Positions 33,561-44,439 are shown, counted from the stretch's first letter. The stretch: 64,000 nucleotides of DNA from Petaurus breviceps papuanus (GCA_028583685.1 JAMXIF010001194.1:18805356-18869355); one strand, 5' to 3'. Notes: generated by a model from the letters alone, not told the origin. Translations and numbers: made by a program.

Positions 33561-35104
33561 AAGAAATAGTCAAATGTGAAAAATCTTTGTATCATCTATA
33601 TCTCATGAGGATTAAGATCTATCTATATTCATATGTATAGCCTAGATACATTAACTTTGTGCAGAAGCTTTTTAGTATCACATAAGGAAAGCCATTTGAT
33701 CCTTTGTTATTGACATTATCACTTATGTAGGTAAGAATACATCTTCTATATGTAACAATAAAAGATAAATTATCTTCTCCATTTTTATGTCAAGTTAAGG
33801 TGATATTTATAGATTTGGAAAAATACTAAAATTCATTTTGGAGAACCAAAGATTAAAATCTCAAAGTAAAAAATGAGAAATAATGTGAATAATGCATTTT
33901 TCTGCTTTGAACTACGTTTATAAAATAGTAAGAATTAAAACTTTAATTGTCTGTAATTGGTATTAGTTTTAAAAGAAAACAAAATAAGTTCAATGAAACA
34001 TATTAGTTAAACAAAAAACAAGAGTAATAATGAAAAGGAACAATATTCCAATGTTAAAGAAAACAAAGAACATAAATTACTGGGGGAACGATTCCCTTTT
34101 TTATATGTACTGCTGAGAACAACAACAAAATGTTTGGCAAAAAATAGGTTTAGACAAATATCTTACACTATTTACTAATATAAGCTCAAAATGCATATAT
34201 AACCTGAACATGGAAATCCACACCCAGAAGAAAAATAAAAATAAAAAGAAGAAAAATGTAATCAGGTGCTTTTTATAATGATAACGAGGAGAAGTCTTAG
34301 CCAAAATAGAGGGAGATTATAAAAAATAAAATAGGTGATGTTGACTATTGTTTCTACTTTGCCAAACTGCTTTTTGGCTTTCCTGACAGTTTTTTTTTTA
34401 ATTAAAAAAATAAACCTCACCCCCACAATTTATAACCACAGTTTATTAAACTATATGTTTCATGTGAAATTACAAAGATTTTACCAAAAGAAGTTCAATG
34501 AATTAAGAATTTCAAGGGAAATCATAGCCTAAGAAAAATCTTTGCATAAGATATTTCTGATAGATGTCTGAAATGGAAAACTTAAGAGGAAATTGGCATA
34601 GACATAGATAATTCTAAGAGCCTTTCCTTAATAGAGTGCTCAGCAGATATGAACAAACCTTCTACAAAAGATTTATAGAATATGAAAGACAATATAAAAA
34701 CTTGCCTCAAAGCATTAATACTAAACAAGATGAAAATCAAAGTGATTTTAGGTTTTACTCTATTCCATATAAATTGGCAAAGAAAGAAAAATATGGAAAC
34801 AGTTGATGTTGGCATGCCCATGGGAAGACAGGCATATTGTTATACTGTTGGTGGAGCTGTGAAATGACCCTACTATTCTGGATCTCCGTGTGGAACTATG
34901 CAAGAAAAGTGACTAAACGGTCTGTATCCTTTGATCCATTATAGACAGTCAAGCCAATGACAAAAACAGATTCAGTGGATACAAAACTGTTCATAGAAGC
35001 ATTCATAGTAGCAAAGAAATTGTAACAAAACTGGTATTCATAAATTGGGGTATGACTGAAAAAACAAGAACAAAAACCTAACACTGAGTGTAATATATGA
35101 GTGT

Positions 35105-35228
35105 AATGGAATTTGTAAGCTTCTTAAACTTGCAAGTGTCATTTCTTTCTATTTGTAAACCCAGTGTTCAGCATAGTTTGTAATGCAGACCAAACACTTA
35201 GTAAATGCTTATTGATTGTTGATTGATT
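35105..35228 (+). mobile_element. L2 LINE 3' tail inside L1
   Basis: 'TTGTAAGCTTCTTAAACTTGC', 'TTGTAAACCCAGTGTTCAGC' and 'AACACTTAGTAAATGCTTATTG' then GATTGTTGATTGA is an L2 terminus. L1 sequence stands on both sides: 'GAGTGTAATGGAAT' on the left and 'GCAATAAGAAATTATGAATG' on the right. Confidence 0.65.
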
Positions 35229-35850
35229 ATTTTGCAATAAGAAATTATGAATGTGAGATATTCAGGCAAATATTGAGAGATTTGCATAAATTGACGCAGA
35301 GAAAAATAAGTAGACCTGAGAGAACAATGTTCGTGACTACAACAGTTTAAATTTTAAGACCTCTCAGAGGAAGATGAATTCTAAGTAAAGGGAAAAAACA
35401 GTCAAAGTTGTGGAGAGATAATGAAATCTACTTCCTCCTTCACAGCAAAGAGATAGGACACTACTGGAACACCACATTGAGTGCATTGTCAGACGTGATT
35501 TTTGTATTGGATGTTTTTACTTAATTATCTTTCTTTCTCACACAGGAGTTTTCAATTTGCAGGGGATTGAAAGCAACTAATGTAAGGACAAAAGGCTTTA
35601 ATAAAATATATTTTTAAAAGAAAATATGTGGAGAAGAAAAATAATTGAAAAGCTAGGAACTGAAATAAAATTCTGTAGCACTGCTTGATATTTACATACC
35701 AATTAAAATTCTTACCAGCCTTGTTTGACATTACTCTGCCTCAGGTTTAGGGGATTGTGTTGTAAGGGGCATTTCATGCCATTTGTAGCCACAGATATTG
35801 AGCTTATTAAAAAAATATTAAACTCTTTGTGCCCAGGACCCATTCACTCT

Positions 35851-36011
35851 TTTTTTTTTTTTTAAAGCAATCGGGGTTAAGTAACTTGCTCAAGGTTACA
35901 CGGACAGTTATTTCTGGGTGTGGTGCCGAGTGTCTGAGCCGGGGATTCAATCTCCAGGTCTTCTCAAAACTGGAGCCGGTGCTCTTACTTGCTGTGCTAC
36001 TTGGCCGCCCC
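35851..36011 (-). mobile_element. Short tRNA-derived SINE, CpG-rich, with perfect TSD
   Basis: A T run, then 'GCAATCGGGGTTAAGTAAC', 'AAGGTTACACGGACAG', 'GTGTCTGAGCCGGGG' and 'TACTTGGCCGCCCC'. The flank GACCCATTCACTCT is identical at 35837-35850 and 36012-36025. It keeps more CpG than the other copies in the window. Two overlapping 89-90 codon frames are accidental. Confidence 0.9.
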
Positions 36012-36099
36012 GACCCATTCACTCTTAAGCTGTTTCCCCATCGCAAGATGCTTACCTTTCTGCTACTTCTTTGCAACTGGCTGATGGAGCACTTAATAT

Positions 36100-37060
36100 A
36101 AATTAACCATCATGTGTCATTTTAACCTCTTTTCTGCTAATAAAATGTGAATATTTTGGTTAGTCAGTTTCTTGGGTCTGATTTCAGAACAGTCTTGAGG
36201 GTTATAAAGTTTGGATTTTAAACACATGATATCAAATCTTTTTTAGGGCTTTACATCGAATAGGACAAAATACATGTTTCACCATCCTTCATGTACTTGT
36301 TTACCCCCACTGCACCCCATCCCCACTCTCATTTAGAATACAGTTTTTAATACCATTTAGTTGATGAAGTAAATATTTGCAAGAGGCCCCTTGTTGTTCT
36401 ACAGTCACTTGAAGCATCAGCTCAGGAACCTGCTTTCTATTTTAAGAATCATCAAACATAATCTTCTGTTTAGTGTCAAAACCCTCACTCTTGTTATTTA
36501 ATGCTGATTAATAAATGGCAGGTTGTCAGTACTGGTTGTGAAGATGCTTCAAGGAGCCATTGTTCTTTCAAATTAAAACATTTAAACATTTAAATCCAAG
36601 GATAGTTCTGGTGGCTCATTTTAATTATTCCTTTTGTCTTTAGAATACCTTTTTTATAATGATCACACAGCTGTCACTGAGACATTACCTCTAGTCAGGG
36701 TACATGACAGTGCTTCCCTATTAACTGTCATTATTACACAAGGAAAGCTGAAAACCACTAGAGCAGATATTAATTTCAAAAGAAGACTGCTGGCAAAGTT
36801 ATTAAAATAAACCCATCTGAAGACTCAAACTCATTTGATTTATAGCAAAGGCCTGCTGTACTGTCTCTTGGCAGTACACGTGGTGGGGTTTAAAAACATT
36901 TTTTCTTACCTTTTTTCACTGAGTTCATCTCTTCTTCTGGAATCCCAAGAGCAGACAGGTTGGGAGGATCCTGACTCTTTTACTCCCTCAGCTCCAAAGG
37001 GCAAAAGTTTTCTTGTTAACTTCAAAACCATCTGGATCATATTATATTTTGCTTCATTCT
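36100..37060. promoter_or_regulatory. Possible conserved noncoding block
   Basis: About 960 bases with no repeat. AT-rich words recur ('TATTTAATGCTGATTAATAAATG', 'GCTCATTTTAATTATTCC', 'GCAGATATTAATTTC') together with unique GC segments ('CTTGGCAGTACACGTGGTGG', containing a CACGTG E-box). No coding signal. Regulatory identity inferred. Confidence 0.3.
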
Positions 37061-37314
37061 AGTCTTTAAAAAAAAAACCTATCAAGATACATAAAGGTAT
37101 TTAAATTGCTATGAAATAAAGAATGTGAATTATAGTATCTATGTGATATATTCTATAGATATTCCATAGAATCCTGTGAATTATAGTATCTGTGGTAGAT
37201 CTAATTTCCTAAACCAATCTCTCAAACTCATTCTGAGTACCCTGAGAGTTAAGATTGTTTGCTGAGATGGCATTCTAGGGACCCTTGTCCTTTCATCTAA
37301 ATCTAAGTCTCCCC

Positions 37315-37435
37315 CTTTACATGTAAGGAAAATGAAGGCAAGAGGCATTAATAACTTGCCCCAGGTTGTGCAGGTAGCCAGCTGCAGAGTTGGGGTTTGA
37401 CCCCAAGTCCTTTTACTCAAATTCAGTGCTTCCCC
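37315..37435 (-). mobile_element. MIR-like SINE
   Basis: 'CATGTAAGGAAAATGAAGGC', 'AATAACTTGCCCCAGGTTGTG', 'GAGTTGGGGTTTGACCCC' and 'TTCAGTGCTTCCCC' give the antisense pattern. Confidence 0.65.
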
Positions 37436-37465
37436 TCAGCACCCACATGCCCATGCACACACAAA

Positions 37466-37466
<1 letters not shown>

Positions 37467-37496
<30 letters not shown>

Positions 37497-37596
37497 NNNN
37501 NNNNNNNNNNNNNNNNNNNNNNNNNNNNNNNNNNNNNNNNNNNNNNNNNNNNNNNNNNNNNNNNNNNNNNNNNNNNNNNNNNNNNNNNNNNNNNNN

Positions 37597-37643
<47 letters not shown>
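37467..37643. repeat. (CT)n then (CA)n microsatellite with 100-N gap
   Basis: CT units run into exactly 100 N (37497-37596), resume as TCTCTC, then switch to AC units to 37643. The round gap size suggests a placeholder, so the true array length is unknown. Frames of 68-136 codons that cross it are artefacts. Confidence 0.95.
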
Positions 37644-37647
<4 letters not shown>

Positions 37648-38489
37648 CTTCTATGCTGTCTACATTAAAATAATGTATTCTTCTACAGAAGAAACCCTTG
37701 AGATTGAAGCATTCATTTTCATTGGAATCTGGGGAGGACAGATGATAGATAATTGCTTACAACCTGTCAGGCATGGCCACACAACTGAAATGATAAGAAA
37801 ACCTTGATCTTTTTCAGAATTTTTGCAGGAGAGGACTGTATTGAAGAAGGCCATTAAAAATGAAACATGACAACCAAAAACCATAAGGTTGATGTTTTCT
37901 AGGGAAATGAGATATTTCATATTCACCATTTAAATTTAATTAAATGCATAAAGGTTGTGTTTTATGGGCAAAAGTAATTTTCAATGGAAAAATTAAGCAG
38001 AAATTAACCTTTTCTTTTCCATTTTACCTACATAATTATTATAAAATGCAATTTTTATGAAATAGTTCTAACTATAGAACTGTATGTATTTCTAAGTATT
38101 TCATAAAAACTACATATTGCAATAGTTATGTAGAGACCAAGGTCATTATATAGTAATGAATTTTCTATTAAAAAAGTATTTATTCCTACAAATTTTATTT
38201 CAAATAATTCCATTTGAATAATAATGTAAGATTTTAAATGATATGTTTCTTATTTATCAGTCTTCCATTTATAAATTAAGAACATATAAAAGTGTATGTT
38301 CTTTAGTGACTCATTAAAACAATTGTCTAATAGTCTCCTAAATCATATTTAAATTTTTGTGTTACAAACAAAATTTGCCCCTGTTCTTAGAGCTTTTGTT
38401 CGCCATCACAAAACATTTGCTAAATAACTGTAGCTGACATCTCTGGATCTTTTGAGGTTTTTCTCTTTTTCACAAATTTTCACATGGTA
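37644..38489. other. Unique AT-rich sequence
   Basis: No repeat is recognised. Words such as 'TTTAAATTTAATTAAATGC' are frequent. It could belong to the surrounding possible regulatory DNA, but nothing decides it. Confidence 0.35.
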
Positions 38490-38612
38490 TAAGAAAATAG
38501 ATTTTGGAATAAGAAGAATTGGTTTGAAATTTTGGCCATATTGCTTATTAACTATATGACCTTTAACATTTATCTTAGTGTTTTTACCTGTAACATGAAG
38601 AGGGTTGCGTGT
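38490..38612 (+). mobile_element. MIR-like SINE
   Basis: 'AGATTTTGGAATAAGAAGAATTGG', 'TTGCTTATTAACTATATGACC' and 'TTTTACCTGTAACATGAAG' give a diverged sense copy. Confidence 0.5.
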
Positions 38613-38614
38613 AA

Positions 38615-39010
38615 AAATGAGAAAAGGAGTAGTTTCAGAGAAACCTGAGAAAGCTTACATGAAGTGATGCAGACTTAAGTTAGGAGAACTTTTTTATAAC
38701 AAAAAACACCATTGTGAAGACAAATCAGCTTTCAAAGACCTAACATCTCCGATCAAAGTAATTACCAAGGACAGCTCCAGAGGACAAGTGAGGAAGTGAA
38801 GTATGTTTCCTATCTCCTGACAGAGAGGTGTTGGACTCAATTGGCAGAATGAGACATAAGTTTTTTTGAAACAGTCATTGTAGAAATTTGTTTTGCATGG
38901 CTATGCATATTTGTTACAAAGGTCTTGTTTTTCTTTATTTTCATTTCTTTAAAAGGGGAGAGGGTTGCAAACAGGGATGGGGGGAAGAAAACTAATAAAA
39001 AGGATCATTG
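38615..39010 (+). mobile_element. L1 LINE 3' end (second subtype)
   Basis: 'AAAGCTTACATGAAGTGATGC', 'ACACCATTGTGAAGACAAATC', 'CTATCTCCTGACAGAGAGG', 'AATTTGTTTTGCATGGCTATG' and 'ATTTGTTACAAAGGTCTTG' match a marsupial L1 3' end of a subtype different from 11145-11605. Confidence 0.6.
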
Positions 39011-39259
39011 AAATAAGGTTTCTTTTTGAAATAGATAAAAGAGAATAGAAAGAAATCCAGAAGGAATCACAAATAAGTAAGATAGCTTTGAAAGTGGTAT
39101 GTTGAATTTATTATATACTTGAAAAGAAAAACAAGATATAGATAATAGAGACTTGTACTTTTTTGTATTACATTCTCCATTAAGCTGTGTGTGTGTGTGT
39201 GTGTATAGTAATGGTCATTTTAGTTTATGTTTACTAAGTTTAGAATTTTTATGGAAAAA

Positions 39260-40010
39260 TAAAGTCAGTGAGGGGGAACTATAAGTAATGATAAGAAATC
39301 ATTTTGAAATGATTGTGTGGAGTCAGATTGCAGAGGGCTCTAAATACCAAATGTGGAGTTTTATATTGCATTCTGGAAGTGAAAGGGACCACAAAAGTTG
39401 TTTTGTTTTGTTTTGTTTTCACAGCAGAGTAATGAAATGGTCACAATTGTGCATTAGAGATATCCATTTGGAAGCTATGTGGATGACGGATTGAAAAGAG
39501 AGATAAATTAGGAAGCTATTGTAGTAACCCAGGTGAGAGATAATAAGGTTCTATCTAACCTAGCATATAGTTGCATTGTGAGTGGGAGATGGGGTGAAAT
39601 ACAAGAGATAGTATCCAGTAAAATTGGGGATGTTCTGGGAAATGTTTAACAAAGGTCCCTCTAGGAGAAGTAAAAATGTACACAAACACATTTAAGTTTA
39701 ATCTGGAATGCCAAAAGTTTCTCCATCACTTTCTTAAGTCTAAACAATCATCTGAATAATAAATGAAATCCTGATTTATAACGTTTGCCAATTTCTGAGA
39801 TATGAATGCTTATATTGAAAGTTTAACAGTCCCTTCTTACAAGCCTATTAGAATTGAGTCCAGGAGACCCCTATATAGAATTGAAAATTCTTGGCAATGG
39901 ATTGTATTTCAGGGAGCAGGTGGTAGAAGGGGAAGAATATATGATGAACCCAAGGTTGTAAACCTGGTGACAGGTTATTGATAAGATGGTTGAATAGATT
40001 ATTTGAGCAC
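39260..40010 (-). mobile_element. L2 LINE, antisense
   Basis: 'CTAAATACCAAATGTGGAG', 'GAAGCTATTGTAGTAACCCAGG', 'GAGAGATAATAAGGTTC' and 'CCCAAGGTTGTAAACCTGG' match the complement of the L2 coding tail. Decayed, with an internal (TTTTG)n near 39405. Confidence 0.55.
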
Positions 40011-40159
40011 CTCACTATATTCTTCCTTTCAAGATGTTGTCATTAATGATCGCTCTTTTGGTCCAATCATTCATTCAGTTCTGAATCCATATAATGATTA
40101 TATCATTTAGCCCATGTTTTTGCTATATTGTTTATTAGGAAAGCTTGTTTCTATCACTG

Positions 40160-40265
40160 GAGTGGGTTGTCATTTCCTATTCCTTCACTGGTACCTCAAC
40201 CAGCACTTATCCCAGTGCCTGACATGGAGGGAGTACTTCCTAATTGCTTGTTGACTATTGACAGG
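40160..40265 (+). mobile_element. L2 LINE 3' tail
   Basis: 'TATCCCAGTGCCTGACATGG', then 'TAATTGCTTGTTGACTATTG' gives the sense terminus. Confidence 0.55.
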
Positions 40266-41199
40266 CAGTAATGAATTAACCCCAGACATTTTCTTTACTT
40301 GAGTTCATTGTGTTATTAAATGTAGTACAAACATGAGTCAGAGAAAAAATAGAAGTTTGCACTTAATTCTTCCTATATCCTACAGATTATGGATGTCTGT
40401 ATAACATACTTTATATTCTGCTTTCTATAAATAGATAATTTTATAGTTTCTATAAGAAATTTTATTAAACCTGTAGTCTTCCATATCAGAGAACTATTAT
40501 GTGAGCATTTTATGAACAGAATGTTGAAATTAATGTTGATAAAACTATTATAAATTTGGCTATACAGTGTTTGTTTGCTGCTTGTACCCAAGTGAACATG
40601 GTTAATCATACATTATATTGTAGTTTTCTCTAATCTCTTCTATAATGTGTTTTTTATTTCCATTTGTGTTGGGAGTTTTGTGCAAATAAACACAGATTGT
40701 GTTCTCTGAGAAGATAATGAGTATTTCTAAAAGGACAAAGAAAACCCTGATTTAGTCAGCACTATACTGTGATAGGATAAGGAAAAATTGCATGTGTTGC
40801 CTTATTACTGTTCTGTTGGTAGGAAACGACTTAAATAGACTGAACTATAGAAATTGTCATTGTGCTAAATCTCCATGTGAAGAACTTTTTCCCCCAAGTA
40901 CATATGCGTATAATGAATGTACAAATGTGCATTGTATATATTTGATGTTTTCTTTCTCACCCTATGAAAAGACTTATTCTTTCATTTACATTAGTCTTGA
41001 GTTGGATGGAGAAAAAGCAGAAGAAAAAATCCAAACAAAATCAGTAAGCTGTGAAATATTTAAATTTTCATTAAGAAAACATGCTGCAGTATATTGATTG
41101 TGTAGTGAATCACTCTAGAAGACTGTACATCCCTAAAAATTATAAATTCCATTTTTATGTGTGTATGTGTGTGTGTTTGTATGTATTATAACCTTGGTT
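40266..41199. other. Unique AT-rich sequence, possibly regulatory
   Basis: About 930 bases without repeats apart from a short GT tract near 41160. It contains a forkhead-like GCAAATAAACA (about 40682-40692). A 101-codon frame (40792-41097) has no known domain. Confidence 0.3.
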
Positions 41200-41640
41200 A
41201 ATGGGATAACTTCTGTCATTTTACATAAAGCCCACTGAGAAAAGTGGGAAAAGATTAGAATGGCACCCAGCCTGATGTCTGCAATACAGGAGCAGTGGGT
41301 AACTTTTGGGGGCACTCCAGGGTTACGTTGCCAGGCTTAATCTCATGCCAACCATGTTAGCATTTTAAACAAAAGGCCAGAGCCTCCTGGGGAGGACTGA
41401 CAGCCAAAGACAGAGTTGCCTCCACTATACAAAGGGCCGGATGGCTTGATATAATTTAACAAAGGTCAATTTAGATTGCTACAGGTAGCTGCCGTCAAAT
41501 CCAAGGAGAGATGAAATTAAAATTGTTAATTTGCATATTATAGATTTCACATTTCTTTCATGTAACTTGGTTTTACGGTACAAGGTATTACTTGACATGG
41601 GCCATAGTCTTCTCTTTATTATCAGTTCATTATCTTCTGT
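41200..41640. promoter_or_regulatory. Possible conserved noncoding element with an octamer
   Basis: The block is repeat-free and information-rich: 'CCAGGCTTAATCTCATGCC', 'ACTATACAAAGGGCCGGATG', 'TGCTACAGGTAGCTGCCGTC' and 'GAAATTAAAATTGTTAATTTGC'. It has a perfect ATTTGCAT octamer at 41529-41536 beside TAATTT/ATTA homeodomain-type words and an ACAAAG HMG-type word. This combination is typical of POU/SOX/homeodomain enhancers, but conservation and activity are inferred. Confidence 0.4.
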
Positions 41641-41784
41641 GTTTCTCTCTTAATAAGATTTGTGTGAATGCATGCATGAATAAATAAATGAATGGATGAA
41701 TGAGTAAATGAAAAAAATTTAGTGCTTACTCAACAGATGTTTCTGGAGATACAAATACAGAAGCAAAGAAAACACTTCACTCAT

Positions 41785-42640
41785 TCAGTAGATTTTTATG
41801 AAGCATCTACTACATGTAGGCGTTGTGCTAAATGCCAGGGGAACAAAAAGAGGCAAAAGTCAGTCCCTGCCCACAAGGAGCTTACAATCTAATGGGGGAG
41901 ACAATAAGCAAACAAATACATACAAATTAGCTATATTGTTGCTGTTGAGTTGTGTTAGACTCTTTATGGCCTCATGGGCTATATCATACCAGTACTGTTC
42001 ATAGGGTTTTCTTGGCAAAGATACTAAAGTTGTTTGCCTTTTCCTTTTCCAGTAGATAAAGGCAAACAGAGTTTCAGTGACTTATCCAAGGACACACAGC
42101 AAATGTTTGAGGCCTGATAACTCAGGTCTTTCTGACTTCAGGCCTGGTGCTTGATCCTCTGCAATCCTAGCTGCTTCTATAACTGAGCCACCTAGGTGCC
42201 TCCAACAAACAAGCTATGTACTTGGTAAAGAGGAAATAACTAACAGAAGGAAGGCATTAGAATTGAGAGATTAGGTAAGACTTCCTGTAGAAGATGAGAT
42301 TGTAGTTGAGACTTCAAGGAAGCCAAGGAGGTCAGTAAGTGGAACAGACAACAACAGAGAGCATTCTAGACATGGGGGAAAGCCAGAAAAAAATCTCTGG
42401 AGTGGAGAAATGGAGTGTTTTATTAGATAAATAGCCAGGAGGACACTATCACTGAATTGAAGAGTATGTGTCTGGGAGTAAGGTGTAAGAATATTGAAAT
42501 GGTGGCGGGGGTGTCAGTTATGAAGGGCCTTGAATGCCAAATAGAACATTTTGTATTTACTCCTGGAGGTAATAGGAAACCACTGGAGTTTATTCAAAGG
42601 GCTTAATTCTAATATGGGAAAAAATGCACATAAGGCAATG
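41785..42640 (-). mobile_element. L2 LINE, antisense, split by a SINE
   Basis: The left end 'GAAGCATCTACTACATGTAGG', 'AAGGAGCTTACAATCTAATGG' is the L2 terminus. After the SINE, 'GGCATTAGAATTGAGAGATT', 'GAAGGGCCTTGAATGCCAAAT' and 'AACCACTGGAGTTTATTC' follow. The short antisense tail at 41715-41780 may be another L2 scrap. Confidence 0.7.
41935..42203 (-). mobile_element. Long tRNA-derived marsupial SINE
   Basis: 'GTTGAGTTGTGTTAGACTC', 'TTCTTGGCAAAGATACTAAAG', 'TGACTTATCCAAGGACACAC' and 'GAGCCACCTAGGTGCCTCC' give the antisense SINE inside L2. Confidence 0.75.
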
Positions 42641-42684
42641 GTGACCAAGGATGTTTTTGTCATATCGTTCTGGATTTTTTGACT

Positions 42685-43260
42685 GGCAGGATCTCAGAGT
42701 TAGAGGGGTCTGTAGAGGATATCTAGGCAAACCCCTTCTTTAGCAAGTGGACACCTAAATTTTCCTTAATGACCTAAATAAGGGGGAATCCAACATAATG
42801 CAGTGGAAAGGATGTTGAATTTGCAGACAGATGTCATTTAGTCATTTCAGTCATGTCTGATTCTGCATGACAGCTTTTTGAGGTTTTCTTGGCAGAGATA
42901 CTGGAGTGGTTTGCCATTTCCTCCTCCAGTTCATTTTACAGATAGGGAAACTGAGGCAAGCAAGGTTAAGTCATTTACCTAGAGTCACACAGATGTAAGG
43001 GTCTGAGGTTGGATTTGAACTCAAACCTTCCTGACTCCAGGCTCCATGCTCTATTCACTGTACCACCTAGTTACCCACACTCCTTTTCCTTTACATCAAG
43101 CCTAAATCTGCCTCTTTGCAACTTTTACCCAGCATTCCCATTTCTGCCCTCTAGGACCAATCAGAACAAGTTTAATATTTCTCCCTCATGAAAGCATTTT
43201 AGAGACTTGAAGATGGTGACCATGCCTTCTCTAAGTCTTCTTTAATGTAAACATCAAGAA
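42685..43260 (-). mobile_element. L3/CR1 LINE fragments around a SINE
   Basis: 'CTCAGAGTTAGAGGGGTCTG' (42697) and, past the SINE, 'CATCAAGCCTAAATCTGCCTC', 'GCAACTTTTACCCAGC' and 'TCTGCCCTCTAGGACCAATC' match the complement of the CR1-clade 3' region. Confidence 0.6.
42832..43077 (-). mobile_element. Long tRNA-derived marsupial SINE
   Basis: 'AGTCATTTCAGTCATGTCTG', 'TTCTTGGCAGAGATACTGGAG', 'CCTCCAGTTCATTTTACAG', 'AACTCAAACCTTCCTGACTCC' and 'TACCACCTAGTTACCC'. Nearly complete and well preserved. Confidence 0.85.
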
Positions 43261-43339
43261 AAACTGCTGTGTACCATAGTTACATATAATTATATCTTAA
43301 CCCTTCCTTCCATTGAGGGAGATGATAACTTCTTATCTA

Positions 43340-43405
43340 GAGTTCGCATCACTTTAGCATAGATCTCTGAACACAATAGGTGCTTAATAAATGTCTGTTA
43401 AATGA
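43340..43405 (+). mobile_element. L2 LINE 3' tail
   Basis: 'ACACAATAGGTGCTTAATAAATG' preceded by TAGCATAGATCTCTG is the sense terminus. Confidence 0.6.
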
Positions 43406-44189
43406 AACAAGTCCAGGCTATTACCATAGTTCCAGTAATTTCTACAAGTAAAATAACTAGCTATCCTAACTTGCTTTGTGACTCACCCTACTTTTAATTC
43501 CAAATTCGGTAGTATGTTTTGAGTGAAAGATATTAAATTACATCAACAAATACTTCACACTACATTTAAAAATTTTTTCCCCTTTAGCCAAAAATATAAT
43601 GAATTGTTTTTGAACTATAATATCTTAGTTTGTGGATTCTTATTTCACCAGTTTATGCCCTACTTATATATTAATGGCTTTTAGGTAACTTACATTATGA
43701 TATGTAGCTATCAAGTTTCAGAGTTTCGTGTAAACCTAGGTAGGAGAGAAGTTGAATAAAGATATTAAAGGTGGTGAACATCAACTGATAATCACAGTGC
43801 CCAGTGATTAGTTCCAGTCTTTATTCAGCATGGCTAATCACAGCATGACTACTTTCATTTCAACAGCGGTAGAGATGATAAACATGATTATTAAGTATGT
43901 TAATAGGTCCTTTCAATTTTTGCTGTCTGTTATTGTGATACTTTGGTACAAATACTTCTTCTTTCTAGTGAAGGACATATGGGCTGAGCTGACTTTAGGG
44001 CATCATGCCAAGCTCACCTTGGGCCCCTGGCATGTTCTGAAATGTAACAGTGGTGACTGATGATTAGACAGTTATTCAGAGGAGGAAAATATATCAATAA
44101 CATTGTCTTCTTAGACAATGGGTCTACTAAGAATTTTATGTGTCCTCTCTTCCCCCTGTTTTCTCTCATTTGGTGATGACCAATCTCTC
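43406..44189. other. Unique sequence, possibly conserved
   Basis: No repeat. Contains 'GATTAGTTCCAGTC', 'GGCTAATCACAGCATG' and 'AACATGATTATTAAG', which suit homeodomain-type sites, and no coding signal. Confidence 0.3.
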
Positions 44190-44350
44190 TACCTCCCCAC
44201 CCTCCAGCTCCAGATGATGCTGGAGGAAAAAGTGAGGCTGGTGACCTTGCATAGCCCTACCTCACTCGAATCAAAGTTAACTGCAATTCATGTCATCATT
44301 TCTCTGATGCCATGATCCTCTTTGAAAATGGACAAACACAACTATCTCCT
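44190..44350 (+). mobile_element. RTE-related SINE or LINE 3' end
   Basis: 'CTCCAGATGATGCTGGAGG', 'AAAGTGAGGCTGGTGACC', 'CCTACCTCACTCGAATCAAAG' and 'CCTCTTTGAAAATGGACAAACAC' resemble a marsupial SINE that borrows a LINE 3' end. The terminal words also match, in complement, the left edge of the reverse-transcriptase fossil at 47340. Confidence 0.5.
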
Positions 44351-44439
44351 TTGGTAATTCTATTGACTTCCAGTAAATTTAATTATCATGTTTATGACAA
44401 TTTGTACATCTAACTCTAATCACTTATTAGAATTTCAGT

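Larger units (their letters stand above)
32105..33770 (-). mobile_element. L1 LINE antisense, inserted in another L1
   Basis: Plus-strand landmarks: 'TTTGGGGCTATTTGTTC', 'TATAGGCATTTATTTTGTTTCC', 'ACTACCACAAAAAGTGC', 'TTGATTTGCATTTCTC', 'GGTCATATCCTTTGACCAC', and beyond the mariner-like piece 'TTTGTGCAGAAGCTTTTTAG'. This is the complement of the L1 3' end and late ORF2. A SINE (32525-32685) and a mariner-like end with its own SINE (33266-33560) interrupt it. Confidence 0.7.
31785..35620 (+). mobile_element. Old L1 LINE, split by L1, SINE, mariner and L2 pieces
   Basis: Left arm (31785-32100): ORF2-like 'AACAAAACTTAAGAAGAAATGG' and 'AACTTCAAAATTGAAAAATTTGGG'. Right arm (about 33780-35620): 'ACTAAAATTCATTTTGGAGAAC', 'GGTTTAGACAAATATCTTACAC', 'ATACTGTTGGTGGAGCTGTG' and 'GGCATGCCCATGGGAAGACAG' from the ORF2 carboxy-terminal region, then 'ATTTGCATAAATTGACGCAG' in the 3' UTR and 'TTTAATAAAATAT' at the end. 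The arms are successive parts of ORF2, so the antisense L1 between them arrived later. Decayed throughout. Confidence 0.7.

Noticed and set aside
37397-37807. 136-codon open frame across the N gap
   Set aside because: It exists only because N bases are read through and the flanks are dinucleotide repeats.
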